64,000 nucleotides of DNA from Rhynchospora pubera (Eukaryota; Streptophyta; Magnoliopsida; Poales; Cyperaceae), in NCBI GenBank assembly GCA_028095005.1, contig CM051460.1:16911501-16975500 (forward strand). The letters are read 5' to 3'. Under the pieces are notes generated by a model. It was given only the letters and a program-made list of their open reading frames with translations, had not been told where the DNA came from and did not search any database. The translations under genes were made by a program, and so were the position numbers. Of this stretch, positions 11,322 to 21,905 are shown piece by piece. Numbering within the stretch: the first letter of the stretch is position 1; each line of letters starts with the position of its first letter.

Positions 11322-12500
11322 AATAGTTATAACTAACTCTGACAGGGGAGACAACCCTTTCGTTATATTCATTGGGTGGGTCCCACGTTATATGAGATTA
11401 TGGCCTCATAACAGCTAACCCAGATCTTGGGCTTGAGCCGTCCATGTTCCTAGACTTTCTAGGCTCTCTGAGGGAACCAAGGGGACCGTATCAGTAACCG
11501 TTCACGAGTGCTGATTAATTAATCTTTTTTGAAAATGAGCGATTTAAATCCTTCAAACGAATAATTTTTTCAACATGTAATTTTGTTTACGAAGGAAAGA
11601 GAAAGATATACCAGTATAAAAATAGAGATAAAAGAGAAAAAATGAGACTAATCGAAAAGTAGAGATGAGATGAGAGGACATGAGAGGACACGAGATGAGG
11701 GTGCATGAAAAGAGAAAAGGATATTTAATATGTATAACACATAAATATTTTATATAATAATCCAAATTTAATAATTATAATTGCTTACATATTAAAATAT
11801 TATTTAGAATTTTATATGTTTAAATATTATTTATATTTTATTAAAATATTTTTGTATTTTATTTTTTCTTCTTTACAGGAAAAATACTAAAAATTCCAAA
11901 ATAAAATAATATATCATATATGCAACATATTGCATAACCAAAATAATATTAAGTAAAATAATGCAACTTATGAAAAATAGATATCAACGATACAAAACCA
12001 TACAAATATTAAAATTATATAGAAAAAACTATTTAAAATATTAAAATCATAAAAATATATTAACAAAATATTAAAAGTATGTATAAAAATGGAGAAGGGC
12101 CGATACTTTTTTTTTATGAACGAAGGGCCAATACTAGCTAATATAATTCTGATTATCTTAATAATATTTCCAAAATTTAGTAATATTTTAATATTATTTT
12201 TAATTTTTTCGGCAACTAAACACGATCCTTAAGCCCAAAATTGAATCCGAATCCGTCCATCAATCCAATTTTACATTGAAACCCAAAGAATTTACTCAGG
12301 CCCTTTGTAGAAACATTTGGATTAAAATGTCATTACTTTATCAACGAGGGAGTCGTGTAAAATGAGAGAAATAACAAAAAAGAATAGGCAAAATAGATAG
12401 ATTCAGGATTACAGACCCGCGAATCCTTCCATTTCCTTCCCGCCATTTTTCACTTCTTCCTTTTTCCTCCTTACCACACCACAACACCGTGTACAATTCG
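11322..12500. other. Gene-free AT-rich stretch upstream of the MSI-like gene
   Basis: Mostly AT-rich with a GA-rich patch near 11590-11720. No gene or complete transposon can be supported. The last 150 bp is probably promoter and leader of the following WD40 gene. Confidence 0.35.
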
Positions 12501-12509
12501 AAACCCTAA
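12501..12509 (+). promoter_or_regulatory. Telo-box in the leader of the MSI-like gene
   Basis: AAACCCTAA lies about 38 bp before the ATG at 12547. Telo-boxes near the start are common in plant genes expressed in dividing cells, which fits a chromatin-assembly gene. Functional role inferred. Confidence 0.5.
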
Positions 12510-12546
12510 TTGTTGTTTCGACCAACCTCTCCAGTCCAAACGAGCA

Positions 12547-14566
12547 ATGGCTCAGTCGGAGGATGAGACCATGGATTCGCCAGAGGAGGAATTCCTGGTG
12601 TGGAAGAAGAACACCCCTTTCTTGTACGATCTCGTCATCTCCCACCCGCTCGAGTGGCCTTCCCTCACTGTCCAGTGGGCCCCACTTCCGACCCACCCCA
12701 ACTCCCTTCTCTTGGGGACCCACACATCAGAGGACTCTCCCAACTCCCTTATGCTAGCCCATGCCTGCCTCTCTCCTTCGCCTCCCGATATCCCGCTCCC
12801 AGGCGTCCAAATTAGCAAAAGGGTCCCGCATGAAGGTGAAGTCAATCGCGCGAGGTACATGCCGCAGAATCCACTGAAGGTGGCCACCAAGAGCTGTCAC
12901 TCAGAGGTTAATGTATTTGATTTGGGGTTGGAGAATGGTGGTGGGATTGAGGTGGTTCTTACTGGACACGAGACGGAGGGCTACGGGCTTTCCTGGAACA
13001 GCTTGAAGGAGGGATTTCTATTGAGTGGGTCGTATGATTCTAAGATTTGTTTGTGGAATGTGGGAGCTACTAACGGTGAAAAGACTCTCGACGCACACCA
13101 GGTGTTTGAGGTAATGTCTCAGTGAGATCTGGTCCTTCTGATAAACTAATTAAAGTATAGTATAATTAGTGGCTCGATAAATTCCAAAGCTCAGTAAGTG
13201 CGCTTACCAGTACCAAATGGGATCAAAATATTTTGGGCCAAAAAAAAACTTATCTGTATAGGTTAACTTGTCCAGCTTATGCACAAATCTACATTTAAAT
13301 ATTCCACACTAGCTTGTATGCTGTGGCTAGAGATGTTTGTTAAAGCAGCGTAAAAAAAATTTCAAGGATAGCTGATTAATGTTTGTTTTTTTTTTTTTAA
13401 ATTTTCTTTATTCTCAAAATAGAAAGAGTGAATTATCTGTAGCTGATATGATCGTACATTTTGAAATATGTGTGGCTGCAGGGTCATAAAGATGTGGTGG
13501 AAGATGTGGCTTGGCATATAAAGAATGAGAACATTTTTGGTTCTGTTGGAGATGATCACAAACTTATGATTTGGGACGTGCGCTCATCTTCTTCTGATAA
13601 GCCTGTTGAGTCTATCATTGCACATGAATTGGAGGTCAAGTACTCTTTGCTATGTTCTGAAATTGTGAATAAATAGTATACAATTGGTGTAACAGTAATG
13701 CATTTCATTTTCTGATTTCACTTGAAGAGGTTTTATTAACTATTTATTTATTTATTTGTGATGTACACTGCAGGTGAATTCCTTGTCATTCAATCCATTC
13801 AATGAATGGATATTGGCTACAGCATCAAAAGACACAACTGTAAAACTTTTTGATCTCAGAAAGATTGGCACCAGCTTGCATACCTTTTCCAGTCATACGT
13901 TAGCTCCTCTCTATCGCCCCCCCTTCCCAACCCCCCTCCCCCCACAACACACACACACATCTGATATTTTTTTAAATCCAGAGACCATCAATAGCAAAAA
14001 TATTCTTGCATTTATAACATGCTTTGTTGGATGTGATTTGCAGGGATGAGGTGTTTCAGGTAGAATGGAGCCCAAACCATGAAACTATTTTGGCTTCCTC
14101 TTCTGCTGATAGACGTGTTAATGTCTGGGACCTTTTGAGGTGCAGTTTTCTCTTTGTATACTTTTGTTATATTTCTTTATTTGATATAGACTTGTTGGTT
14201 GTTGCCTCCGTTATTTTCAATATATGCATAGCTATTTTTCTGTTACTTAGCAAGTCGACCTACATATTTAAAAATTTACAGAGCGATCCCTGATATCTTT
14301 TCTATTATAAGCAATCTGGTCGCATTTCAAATTTACAAACTGGTCCTTGATGGTTTCTCAAATTACAATTTCTCTATAGGATTGGAGATGAGCAGTGGGA
14401 AGAAGATGCAGATGATGGTCCACCAGAGTTGTTATTTGGACATGGAGGCCATACGGCAAAGATCTCTGAGTTCTCTTGGAACCCTAACGAGAAATGGGTT
14501 ATTGCTAGTGTAGCAGAGGATAACATTCTGCACATATGGCAGATGGCCAAGAGCATATATTCATGA
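12547..14566 (+). CDS. MSI2/MSI3-like WD40 histone-binding protein, five exons
   Basis: RbAp46/48-type WD40 proteins bind histone H4 and serve in CAF-1, histone deacetylase and Polycomb-type complexes in the nucleus. Exons are 12547-13110, 13482-13634, 13774-13898, 14044-14139 and 14380-14566, all GT-AG and in frame, giving 374 residues. The N-terminal helix and CAF1C-type motif (EEFLVWKKNTPFLYDLVISH, EWPSLTVQW) are followed by WD repeats including GHKDVVEDVAWHIKNENIFG, NPFNEWILATASKDTTVKLF and ADRRVNVWDLL. The closing segment GDEQWEEDADDGPPELLFGH and SVAEDNILHIWQMAKSIYS resembles MSI2/3 more than MSI1. The acidic C-terminal tail of about 40 residues seen in Arabidopsis MSI2/3 is absent because of an early stop. 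Confidence 0.93.
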
Positions 14567-15925
14567 GGATTATATTACTGCTATCTAAGACTTGTCATCA
14601 TGTAGTTTAGAGATAATTTCTATTTCTTTCTGCAACTTTTGGAATTTTTACGACATGATTGCTTTATGTTTAAAACCAATACAAAGCATTTGAGGTTTCT
14701 AGTTGTAGCAATTGATGGTGATTTAATTTGTTTTTACTAGATTAATTTTGAAAAGAGAAAACGTTTCCAGGTGTGTTCTCACAAATCTGTTGGTTTACTT
14801 TTATAGCCTTCTTAAAAATAAATTTGGAGATTCGGTCAAGTTTATCTTGGGTTCATTTCTGTAGCAATTGAGTAAGCATCTGTCAAATTATTATTTTTTT
14901 TTTCTCGAAGGCTAAGCATCTGTCAATTGTTGACTGTTGTATACTTGTATGATAGATCGTGTACGATATCAGAGTTTGCAAATCCACAATTCTTTTATAT
15001 TTATCCTGATGTCAACCCCGCATGACATAGCTACAAAAGTTTCAATGCAAAGTAGTCATAATCTATAAAGTCCCAATTTTCTTGTCAGGAAATTAATCAT
15101 TAAGATAAATTATCTCATTTTATCCTTTCGGATACAGAGAAAAAAGAACCCATAAGTGTGTTTGGATGAGCCGGGAATATGGAATATGAATAAGGAATTT
15201 CGGTTTGTATACTTATTCTTATTCTTGTGCAACCCAAACAATACAATAATAAGGAATAAGGGCCCTTATTCCTATACTAATAAAATCATTGTATAAGAAT
15301 AAGCACGCAAATCAAAATTTCTTATTAATATTCCTTATTCCCGGCTCATCCAAACACACTTAAAGAGAAAATAATGGGGTTACATATCTGGTCTCTACAT
15401 CCCACCGTTAACCATCGTTATATCTAGGCCTTTTTTTTTTATTTGCGGGCTAGTGAGGACAGAAATTAGGACTCACTAATTTCAAATTGTCTCACACAAT
15501 TCATGCCTAAACCTTATTTCAATTGAAAGATCAAAGGATTAAAAGAAAAATCATATAAAAATCATTGAAAACAGGGTTCGTGCCAATTAGATGAAACATC
15601 AGAAAAGTACTGCATCAAACAGACTATTCATCTTAAAAGCATTCCCACAAAATAAGCAGCCTAATTTATTCGTCACATAGCCCAAAAATTATACAAATTG
15701 GATGAAGCCTCACACAACCTTTTAGAAGAGCAACTTAATTCATATTTAATATTAATAATTTGTAGAATGCTAGCAGTGCCATGTTTGAAACCTCACTTTA
15801 AATTGTTGGAATAAGATATTGGAGAAAGCTAATGAAAAGGTATTTATAAACTAAATTTCATCTCGTCATTGTTTTGTTTAGATTTATGTTTGGAGTAGAA
15901 AATGGTTATGGCCACTACAATAACA
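14231..15925 (+). repeat. Source segment of the duplication copied at 16.7-19.2 kb
   Basis: MSI exon 5, its preceding intron end and about 1.35 kb of downstream DNA are recognisable again, diverged, at 16735-19215. Matching blocks include 14231-15075 with 16735-17670, and about 15505-15925 with 18778-19212. Apart from the MITE at 15153-15362 and a T-rich stretch near 15430, the downstream part contains no gene. Confidence 0.75.
15153..15362. mobile_element. MITE, TGTGTTTGGAT subfamily (about 210 bp)
   Basis: The ends TAAGTGTGTTTGGATGAGCC and GGCTCATCCAAACACACTTA are perfect inverted repeats. The interior has TTCTTGTGCAACCCAAAC and AATAAGGAATAAG blocks, shared with the copy at 50210. Because the ends themselves finish in TAA/TTA, the exact target duplication is ambiguous. 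Confidence 0.8.
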
Positions 15926-16432
15926 AAAATGATAATTTTAATAGATATTTTAATAGTCTTATTATGTGTCTGATCATGTCTTCTCACGGATATTGATTCT
16001 TTGTAGTCCAGAATTATCAACTAGTTGCTTTTGTTTTTTTTTTCCATAAAATATTTGAACAGTAAGCAACTTTCTACATGTTACAAAATATTGGGAGTCT
16101 TATGAAAAATATTTATATATTTCTTGATGTAGTAATTGATATTGAAATGACTTCCAAAAACTTCAAACACCAACAACTCTTGATATAATGTATTTCATGA
16201 TTATTTAAAGAATCACTTGTTCATTTTGCTAAATAATACAAAATTAATTTAATTCTGCCATGAACTTCCTAAAGGAAAAATCTTTTGCATTGAAGAATAC
16301 CATGCGGTCGTTATGCAACTTTGTTGTCTATCATGTGTTTTTTTTTTTTCACGTTTTTTACTTTGTTTGTAGAAATTTCCTTCACTTCTTCTGATTTATA
16401 ATTAAGATCTACCCTTATTACAGCATTTATAG

Positions 16433-16565
16433 GTAGCCTACTTTGGAGTGTTGTCCAAGACTGCAGTTAGACATGTTTTGGTCGGTCTCTCTTTGAATAC
16501 GATTGTTTCTATTATCCTTGGAGGTTCTGAGCGTGATTCTATTCTTCAGGCTCTCACGAACTCAG
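16433..16565 (+). other. Exon-like open segment of unknown origin
   Basis: After an acceptor-like TTTATAG there is an open frame of 44 codons (starting VAYFGVLSKTAV, ending RDSILQALTNSG) followed by a donor-like CAG/GTTTG. It has codon-like composition unlike its AT-rich flanks. I do not recognise the family. It lies immediately upstream of the MSI exon-5 relic. It may be a captured exon fragment or chance. Confidence 0.25.
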
Positions 16566-16734
16566 GTTTGATGCCACCTTCATTTCTTTAATGAGGATTA
16601 TTATTAGAATCCAAATAGGTTTGGCAGCTCACCGGAAGTACTCTCCACTAGTTCCATAAAGGGGGTCATGCAAAGTCAAAGGTATATTCTCTTCTGAGCA
16701 TTTAGAAGCATCTTTTTCTTTTTCCAGTTTTACA

Positions 16735-17080
16735 CCCTTTATTTTTCTGTTACATTGCAAGTCAATCTACACATTTTAAATTTACAGAATAATCCCTAAT
16801 GCGGTTTCTATTAATATGGCCCATACACATTTCAAATTTACAAAAACCACCCTCAGATATATGGTTTTTTAAATTACGTACAATTTCACTATAGGATTGG
16901 AGATTAGGTGAAAAGAAACTGAATTGGAGATGAGCAGTGACAGTGAGAAATGCTGACAGTGGCTGACCACCGGAGTAACTATATATTTGGACATGAACGC
17001 CATGTTGCTAGTGCTCTAGGCAGAGGATAACATTATATGCACATATGGCAGATGCCCAAGAAAATATAGTCAAGATGATT
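16735..17080 (+). pseudogene. Relic of MSI-like exon 5 and its upstream intron end
   Basis: The block 16735-16895 matches the intron before exon 5. From 16896 (GGATTGGAGAT) it follows exon 5 through GAGCAGTGA, GACCACCGGAGT, TTTGGACATGAACGCCATG and GAGGATAACATTATATGCAC to ATGGCAGATGCCCAAG. Small insertions, including a local repeat of ATTGGAGATGAGCAGTG, and several deletions destroy the frame. No exons 1-4 precede it. Confidence 0.85.
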
Positions 17081-17113
17081 ATGTGACTACTATTTAAGAA
17101 TTGTCTTCATATA

Positions 17114-17254
17114 GGATGCGTTTGGATCGTTGGAAGAAAGAAGAAGAAAAAAAATTATAAACAATCTAAACTCTTCACAAAGTTACACACTTTCCAATAC
17201 TTCTTTCCACTTCTTCCCTTCTTCCCTTCTTCCCACACCTATCCAAACGGAGCC
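17114..17254. mobile_element. MITE, GTTTGGAT family, inserted in the MSI duplicate (141 bp)
   Basis: It begins GGATGCGTTTGGATCG, ends CTATCCAAACGGAGCC and is flanked by ATA (17111-17113 and 17255-17257). The flanking sequence on both sides aligns with uninterrupted sequence downstream of the intact MSI gene (about 14590-14610), so the insertion followed the duplication. Confidence 0.85.
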
Positions 17255-17257
17255 ATA

Positions 17258-19215
17258 GTAAGATATTTCTTTTTCTTTTTGCAACTTTTGGAATAATTTC
17301 GAGGGCATTGTTTTATTGGACAAAACCAATACAAGCATTTGAGGGTTCTAGCTAATACGTTGTTGCAATTGATGACGATTTGAACTTTTTTTTTTTCCTA
17401 GATTAATCATTGTGTTCTTAATTTTGAATAGAAAAGTCATGAATTTGTAAGTTTATTACTCTGATAGCCTTCTTAATGAACTGAAACAAAACACTGGATT
17501 TGGAGATGAGGTCAAGTTTATATTGAGCACATTTCATTTCTGTAATTGAGTAAAATCTGTGAATTCTTGTGTGATAGATCATGTATAATATCATAGTTTG
17601 CAAATCCGTAATTCTTGTATGATGCGAGTCCCCCGTGACATAGCAGCAAATGTCCAAAGCAAAATTAGTTATAATCCACAAATGAAGCCACAAATGGAAG
17701 CCATTGGAAACAAAAATTGATTTTTCTTACTCAGGTTCAACCAAATTGAATGAATAACAATAATAGCAAACACTAGTGAAAAACACGTCTTTGCGTCTAA
17801 AACAATTCTGACTTTTATATTATAAATACTCCGTTTGGATAGGTGTGGGAAGAAGGGAAGAAGGGAAGAAGTGGGAAGAAATATTGGGAAGTGTGTAACT
17901 TTGTGAAGAGTTTAGATTGTTTATAATTTTTTTCTTCCCTTCTTCCCTTCTTCCTTCTTCTTCTCAATGCATCCAAACGCACTTATGTTACTATTTTATA
18001 CATTTCCTGCCAATCAAAATATCAGTGAGCGCTTTCAACATTAGTTTCCGATTTTTGTTCTTTTAAAACTGATAAAACTATTCAATGAATACAACACATG
18101 TACTAATTATTCATTCTTTCCGAATTCCTTTTTTAATATTACTAATTCTAGTATTATCTATTATTTAATTCATTACAAAGAGTCTACACCAGGAAGCCGT
18201 TTATTTTGTGTATCCATTATTTCCTGCTTTTGAAATGAGTTACAATATGTTAAATTAAGTTTATCAGTTTCCGTATGTATCAGAACGTTGGAAAATTATG
18301 TTAATAAAGAAGTTCGATATTTTACCATTATGTATTTGATGAATTTATACCGAAGTTAATTTCATTAAATTTAGATACTATTTTGCTCCAAATTATTCCC
18401 AAAATATACTGATCATATGTTGTAAAATCAATTGAAGAACTTAATTGTTTTTTGTTTTTGTTGTTGTCTTTTTGCTCACTAAATAATCAAGAGAGTGGTG
18501 TCACTAGTGTACGAATTGTGAGATTGGATGTGCTAGATGATGTGTTTTCCATTTTATTATCATGAAGTCACTAAAAGCTTTTTGCTTCACTAAATCCGAT
18601 TTCTTTTTATCAAATAATTGATCATCGAGTTGAACTATCTATTTTTATCCTTTTTGAACAGCGAAAAGTGAGACTATTACCACTGTTAATGAGAAAAAGA
18701 ATGACGTCACATACACTCTGTAGTCTGTGACTCTGTTCATTTCCACCACTATTTTCAATTTCTCCCAGAATTCAAGAATAACCTTTTATTTCAATTGAAT
18801 GCTCAAAATAAGGACAATGATAATTCGTTAATTCATTGAAAAATCATTACAATTTACAACAAAGTCCATGCCAATTATATGAAACATCACATAAACTACT
18901 TTAGGAAACGCACTATTCATCTTAAAAAGTATTTACATAAAAATGAACAACATAATTTTGTGTCTCATAACCCAATAATCATATAAATTGTATGAAAATC
19001 TGAAGTAACCTTCTATATAAGAACAAATCAGCTCATATTCTTAATTTGTAGAAAATAAGCCAGCGACATGTTTGAAACCTTACTAAAATTATTGAGAATA
19101 ATATATTGGAGGAAGCTAATAGAAAGGTAATTATATACAGAGTTGTGATCTTATTTATTATTTATTTAGATTTTTGTTGAAAGTGTAAAATGGTTATGAC
19201 GACTATAATAAATTA
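17258..19215 (+). repeat. Diverged duplicate of the MSI downstream flank
   Basis: 17260-17670 aligns with 14600-15075 (for example TTTTTGCAACTTTTGGAA and CAAACCAATACA-like blocks). 18778-19212 aligns with about 15505-15925 (TTATTTCAATTGAA, CATGTTTGAAACCT, AAAATGGTTATG). The 1.1 kb between them has no counterpart in the source copy and includes a MITE at about 17829-17984. No gene is seen. Confidence 0.75.
17829..17984. mobile_element. MITE, GTTTGGAT family (about 156 bp)
   Basis: It opens CTCCGTTTGGATAGGTGTGG and closes ATGCATCCAAACGCACTT, in reverse orientation relative to the copy at 17114. The interior has GTGTGTAACTTTGTGAAGAG and TTAGATTGTTTATAA. The outermost bases have diverged, so the target duplication is not clear. 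Confidence 0.75.
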
Positions 19216-19387
19216 ATAACGGATACAATTATTAATAACACAAATGTAATGTTACTGGACTCCAAACATCAAGTATCCTTGATATCTATATTAGCATCTA
19301 CTCGAAGATTAAATCAATTCTTTATTTAGGTTTCTATTTTTCCGATCGATCTTCTGTCACGACCTTCACTTCCGGGGAATTTTTGTA

Positions 19388-19740
19388 TCGATACGTACCA
19401 CCTCTTTCCATTTGTGACATTGTTATCTCCCAAACTCGCAAACAACCTTCACTCACTGTCTAGTGGGTCCCATATCCCAGAAACCTTAACTCTCTGTTGT
19501 TTGGGACTGAAGCACCGGATCGGAACCTGACTAATATGCATCTTTCGCCACTTTGTTGTGCCGTTCTCCTCACCCAAGCATAAGTTAACTTGTCAGTCTT
19601 GTATAAAAAACAAGATCAGTCGAGCAAGGTACATGTCATGGAAAGTTTTGACGATGGTCGTTAAGAGTTCGACCGTCAAAGGTGTGTTTATTTAATTCGA
19701 GACTTGATGAATTGAGGGACATGGTCAGCAGGGTTTGCAT
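19388..19740 (+). pseudogene. Relic of MSI-like exon 1
   Basis: The block matches the middle of the intact exon 1 (about 12615-12930): CCTTCACTCACTGTCTAGTG against CCTTCCCTCACTGTCCAGTG, GTCGAGCAAGGTACATG against GCGCGAGGTACATG, and AGTTCGACCGTCAAAGGTG near the end. Stops and indels break the frame, and exons 2-5 are missing. It belongs to a second decayed copy, because the exon-5 relic lies upstream of it. Confidence 0.8.
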
Positions 19741-21071
19741 TTTTTTTGTAAAGTAGGCTGTAAGATGAGTGCTTTTTTAAGTGGATCTAACGTTCCATGT
19801 TTTGTTGATGGTGTTAAAGGTGTTGTACAAGAGAAATATTAGTTATATTAAATTTGAGAATTAATTAGCTAGATATGTTATTAATGGCGTCACTGGATAC
19901 AAATTATTAGTTTCAACTATGATCAAAACATTATCACACATATGTACATAAAAATGGTTCATCCTAATTGAAGTTAATTTATATCAATTTTTCTTTACAC
20001 ATTAATATGACGATAATGCATTTCAAACATTGATATGCACATAAAATGGCTCGTCCTAATTAATGTATAAAATTAAATCAGCTGAAATTAGTTTTTTTTT
20101 TTTATAATTTTTTTTAACATAAGAACATGATATCTTCCTGTAATAACAAAAAGTGTAAGTTAGTTTATGTCATTTTCCTAGAACACCAACAGTAAAAAAA
20201 TAATATGATATAGGCCCATTTCAGAAATATTTTCGCAGACTAGATTGTTCATTCTATCAATATATATTATATGCGTAGGAAAGTTAAGTTACCGTGCATA
20301 AGAGTGTTCAATCCGTTAATTCGATTCAAATCGAATTATCCTATCAACTGAAATATGGACCGAACCAAATAAACTGAACATTTTTTCGAAATATCCAATT
20401 TAATGAAATTAATTGGTAAAATTAAATTTATAATGATAATTATATTTATTAAAACGGTAATAAAACAGTTATGCGATTTGAGGTTTGGATGGTGATTTAG
20501 CGTTTATCGGTGATAAAACGGTTATGCGATGATAAAACGGCGATAAAACGGAAAAAATAGAAGTGGGATATGAACCAAAACTAAGATAAAAAACAATAAA
20601 ACGGAAAAAAACTGAGTTTTTAAAAGGTTGATTTATAATGATAATTATATTTATTAAAATGATAAATTATGCATTGACATGTTTAATACTAAAATACTAA
20701 CATAATATTAATGAATAGTTCAGTTGATTTTGTTTGTTTGATTTATTTATTTATTTATTAGTTTTCACTTTTCAGTTATCAAAACAGAAATATAAGCCGA
20801 AATCCAAATGTTCACAAATTTTAAACCAAACCAAATTATGGAACTATTTTACTTAAATTTGTTTCAGCTAAAGCAAATTTAATTGAACTGTTTTGCGCAT
20901 GTAGTTAAAAAATAATAAATTTTATATTAAGGTCAAATCTAATTAATTATAGACGTCAACATACATTCAACATGCCCTAATTTCATTATAATGACATAAC
21001 ATATTAAGTCCGAATATATGTGATGTACTCCATCTGAATTAGGGCATCGTTTAAACCTATTGAATATATAA
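19741..21071. other. Gene-free AT-rich stretch
   Basis: No gene is supportable. Between about 20310 and 20890 there are degenerate motifs (GTTCAATCCG, AACCGAACCAAAT, GATAAAACGG repeats, AACCAAACCAAATT) like the worn interiors of plant MITEs, but I could not find paired ends. Confidence 0.35.
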
Positions 21072-21366
21072 TTATAAATAGGGAAAATTTTTTGTGTACC
21101 CTCAAAACTAGAGAAATACATGATTTGCCCTTCGAAAGTTAAAACTCCTGATTTTGCCCCTCTGAATTTAGGACGCCTTCTGTATTTGCCCCTCTGCCAT
21201 ATTTTCTAATATAAATAAGATTAAAATAATAAAACTGAAAATTTGTGACTATTATACCCATCGAGTCTAACTCAGTGGCTGAGTAACAAATCGAATCAGT
21301 CTCGACTAAACCCACTCGGTCTCTCCTCTTCGACTATTTTTCCTCTAACAGATGAACCCTAGATAC

Positions 21367-21627
21367 TTAGGGTCTGCTCCAGAAAACACAGTGGAATGGA
21401 ATGGGATGGAATGGGACAGAGGTGAGGAACAAAATTTTAATCCCCAAATTTGGGGTGACAAAAGTAGCAACAATTGTATACTAGAGTTTCTCTTCTCTCC
21501 CATCCATTGACTCCCATTTCCACCATAATCTATTCATTCTGGAGCAGGTTAAACCTCTGGGCAGGGTGCGGTCAGCTCCCACTCCATTCCATCATCCCCT
21601 CTAACCCCCTTCTGGAGCAGACCCTAA
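21367..21627. mobile_element. Small inverted-repeat element nested in the MULE (261 bp)
   Basis: Perfect 18-bp ends TTAGGGTCTGCTCCAGAA and TTCTGGAGCAGACCCTAA enclose a non-coding interior containing GGAATGGAATGGGATGGAAT and CCACTCCATTCCATC arms. The family is undetermined because a target duplication cannot be separated from the ends. Confidence 0.75.
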
Positions 21628-21805
21628 ATCGATAGATCGATCTTCCTCTCTCACACACACAGTCCACCTTCCTCTCTCAACATGGCGGAGAAGCGCCATC
21701 AACTAGTCCCGTCCTCACTTCACTGCTCCTCTCTCTTTTTCTCTCTCGTTCTCTGAAATCCCTCTTGGATCGAATTAAAGTAGTGAAAGAATGATCAGCG
21801 CATGA

Positions 21806-21905
21806 GATGGTGGCGATAAGGCCGCAACATGGTGGAGAAACGCCATCAACGGATACCACAAGAAGCTTCTTCAGCACAAAGAGCTCAAATCCCGCCTCTG
21901 TAACG
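21806..21905 (+). pseudogene. Captured fragment of RPT4 (26S proteasome AAA-ATPase) exon 1
   Basis: In one frame the segment reads NAINGYHKKLLQHKELKSRL, closely matching the N-terminal coiled-coil start of plant RPT4 (family form YRKKLLxHKELESRV), and a GTAAG donor follows at 21906. The rest of the ATPase is absent and an in-frame stop lies just upstream. A nearby decayed repeat (ATGGCGGAGAAGCGCCATCA at 21682 versus ATGGTGGAGAAACGCCATCA at 21828) suggests local duplication after capture. Confidence 0.65.

Noticed and set aside
12409..12890. Open frames antisense to MSI exon 1 (104 and 112 codons)
   Set aside because: They are shadows of a GC-richer coding exon; the plus-strand protein has clear family motifs.
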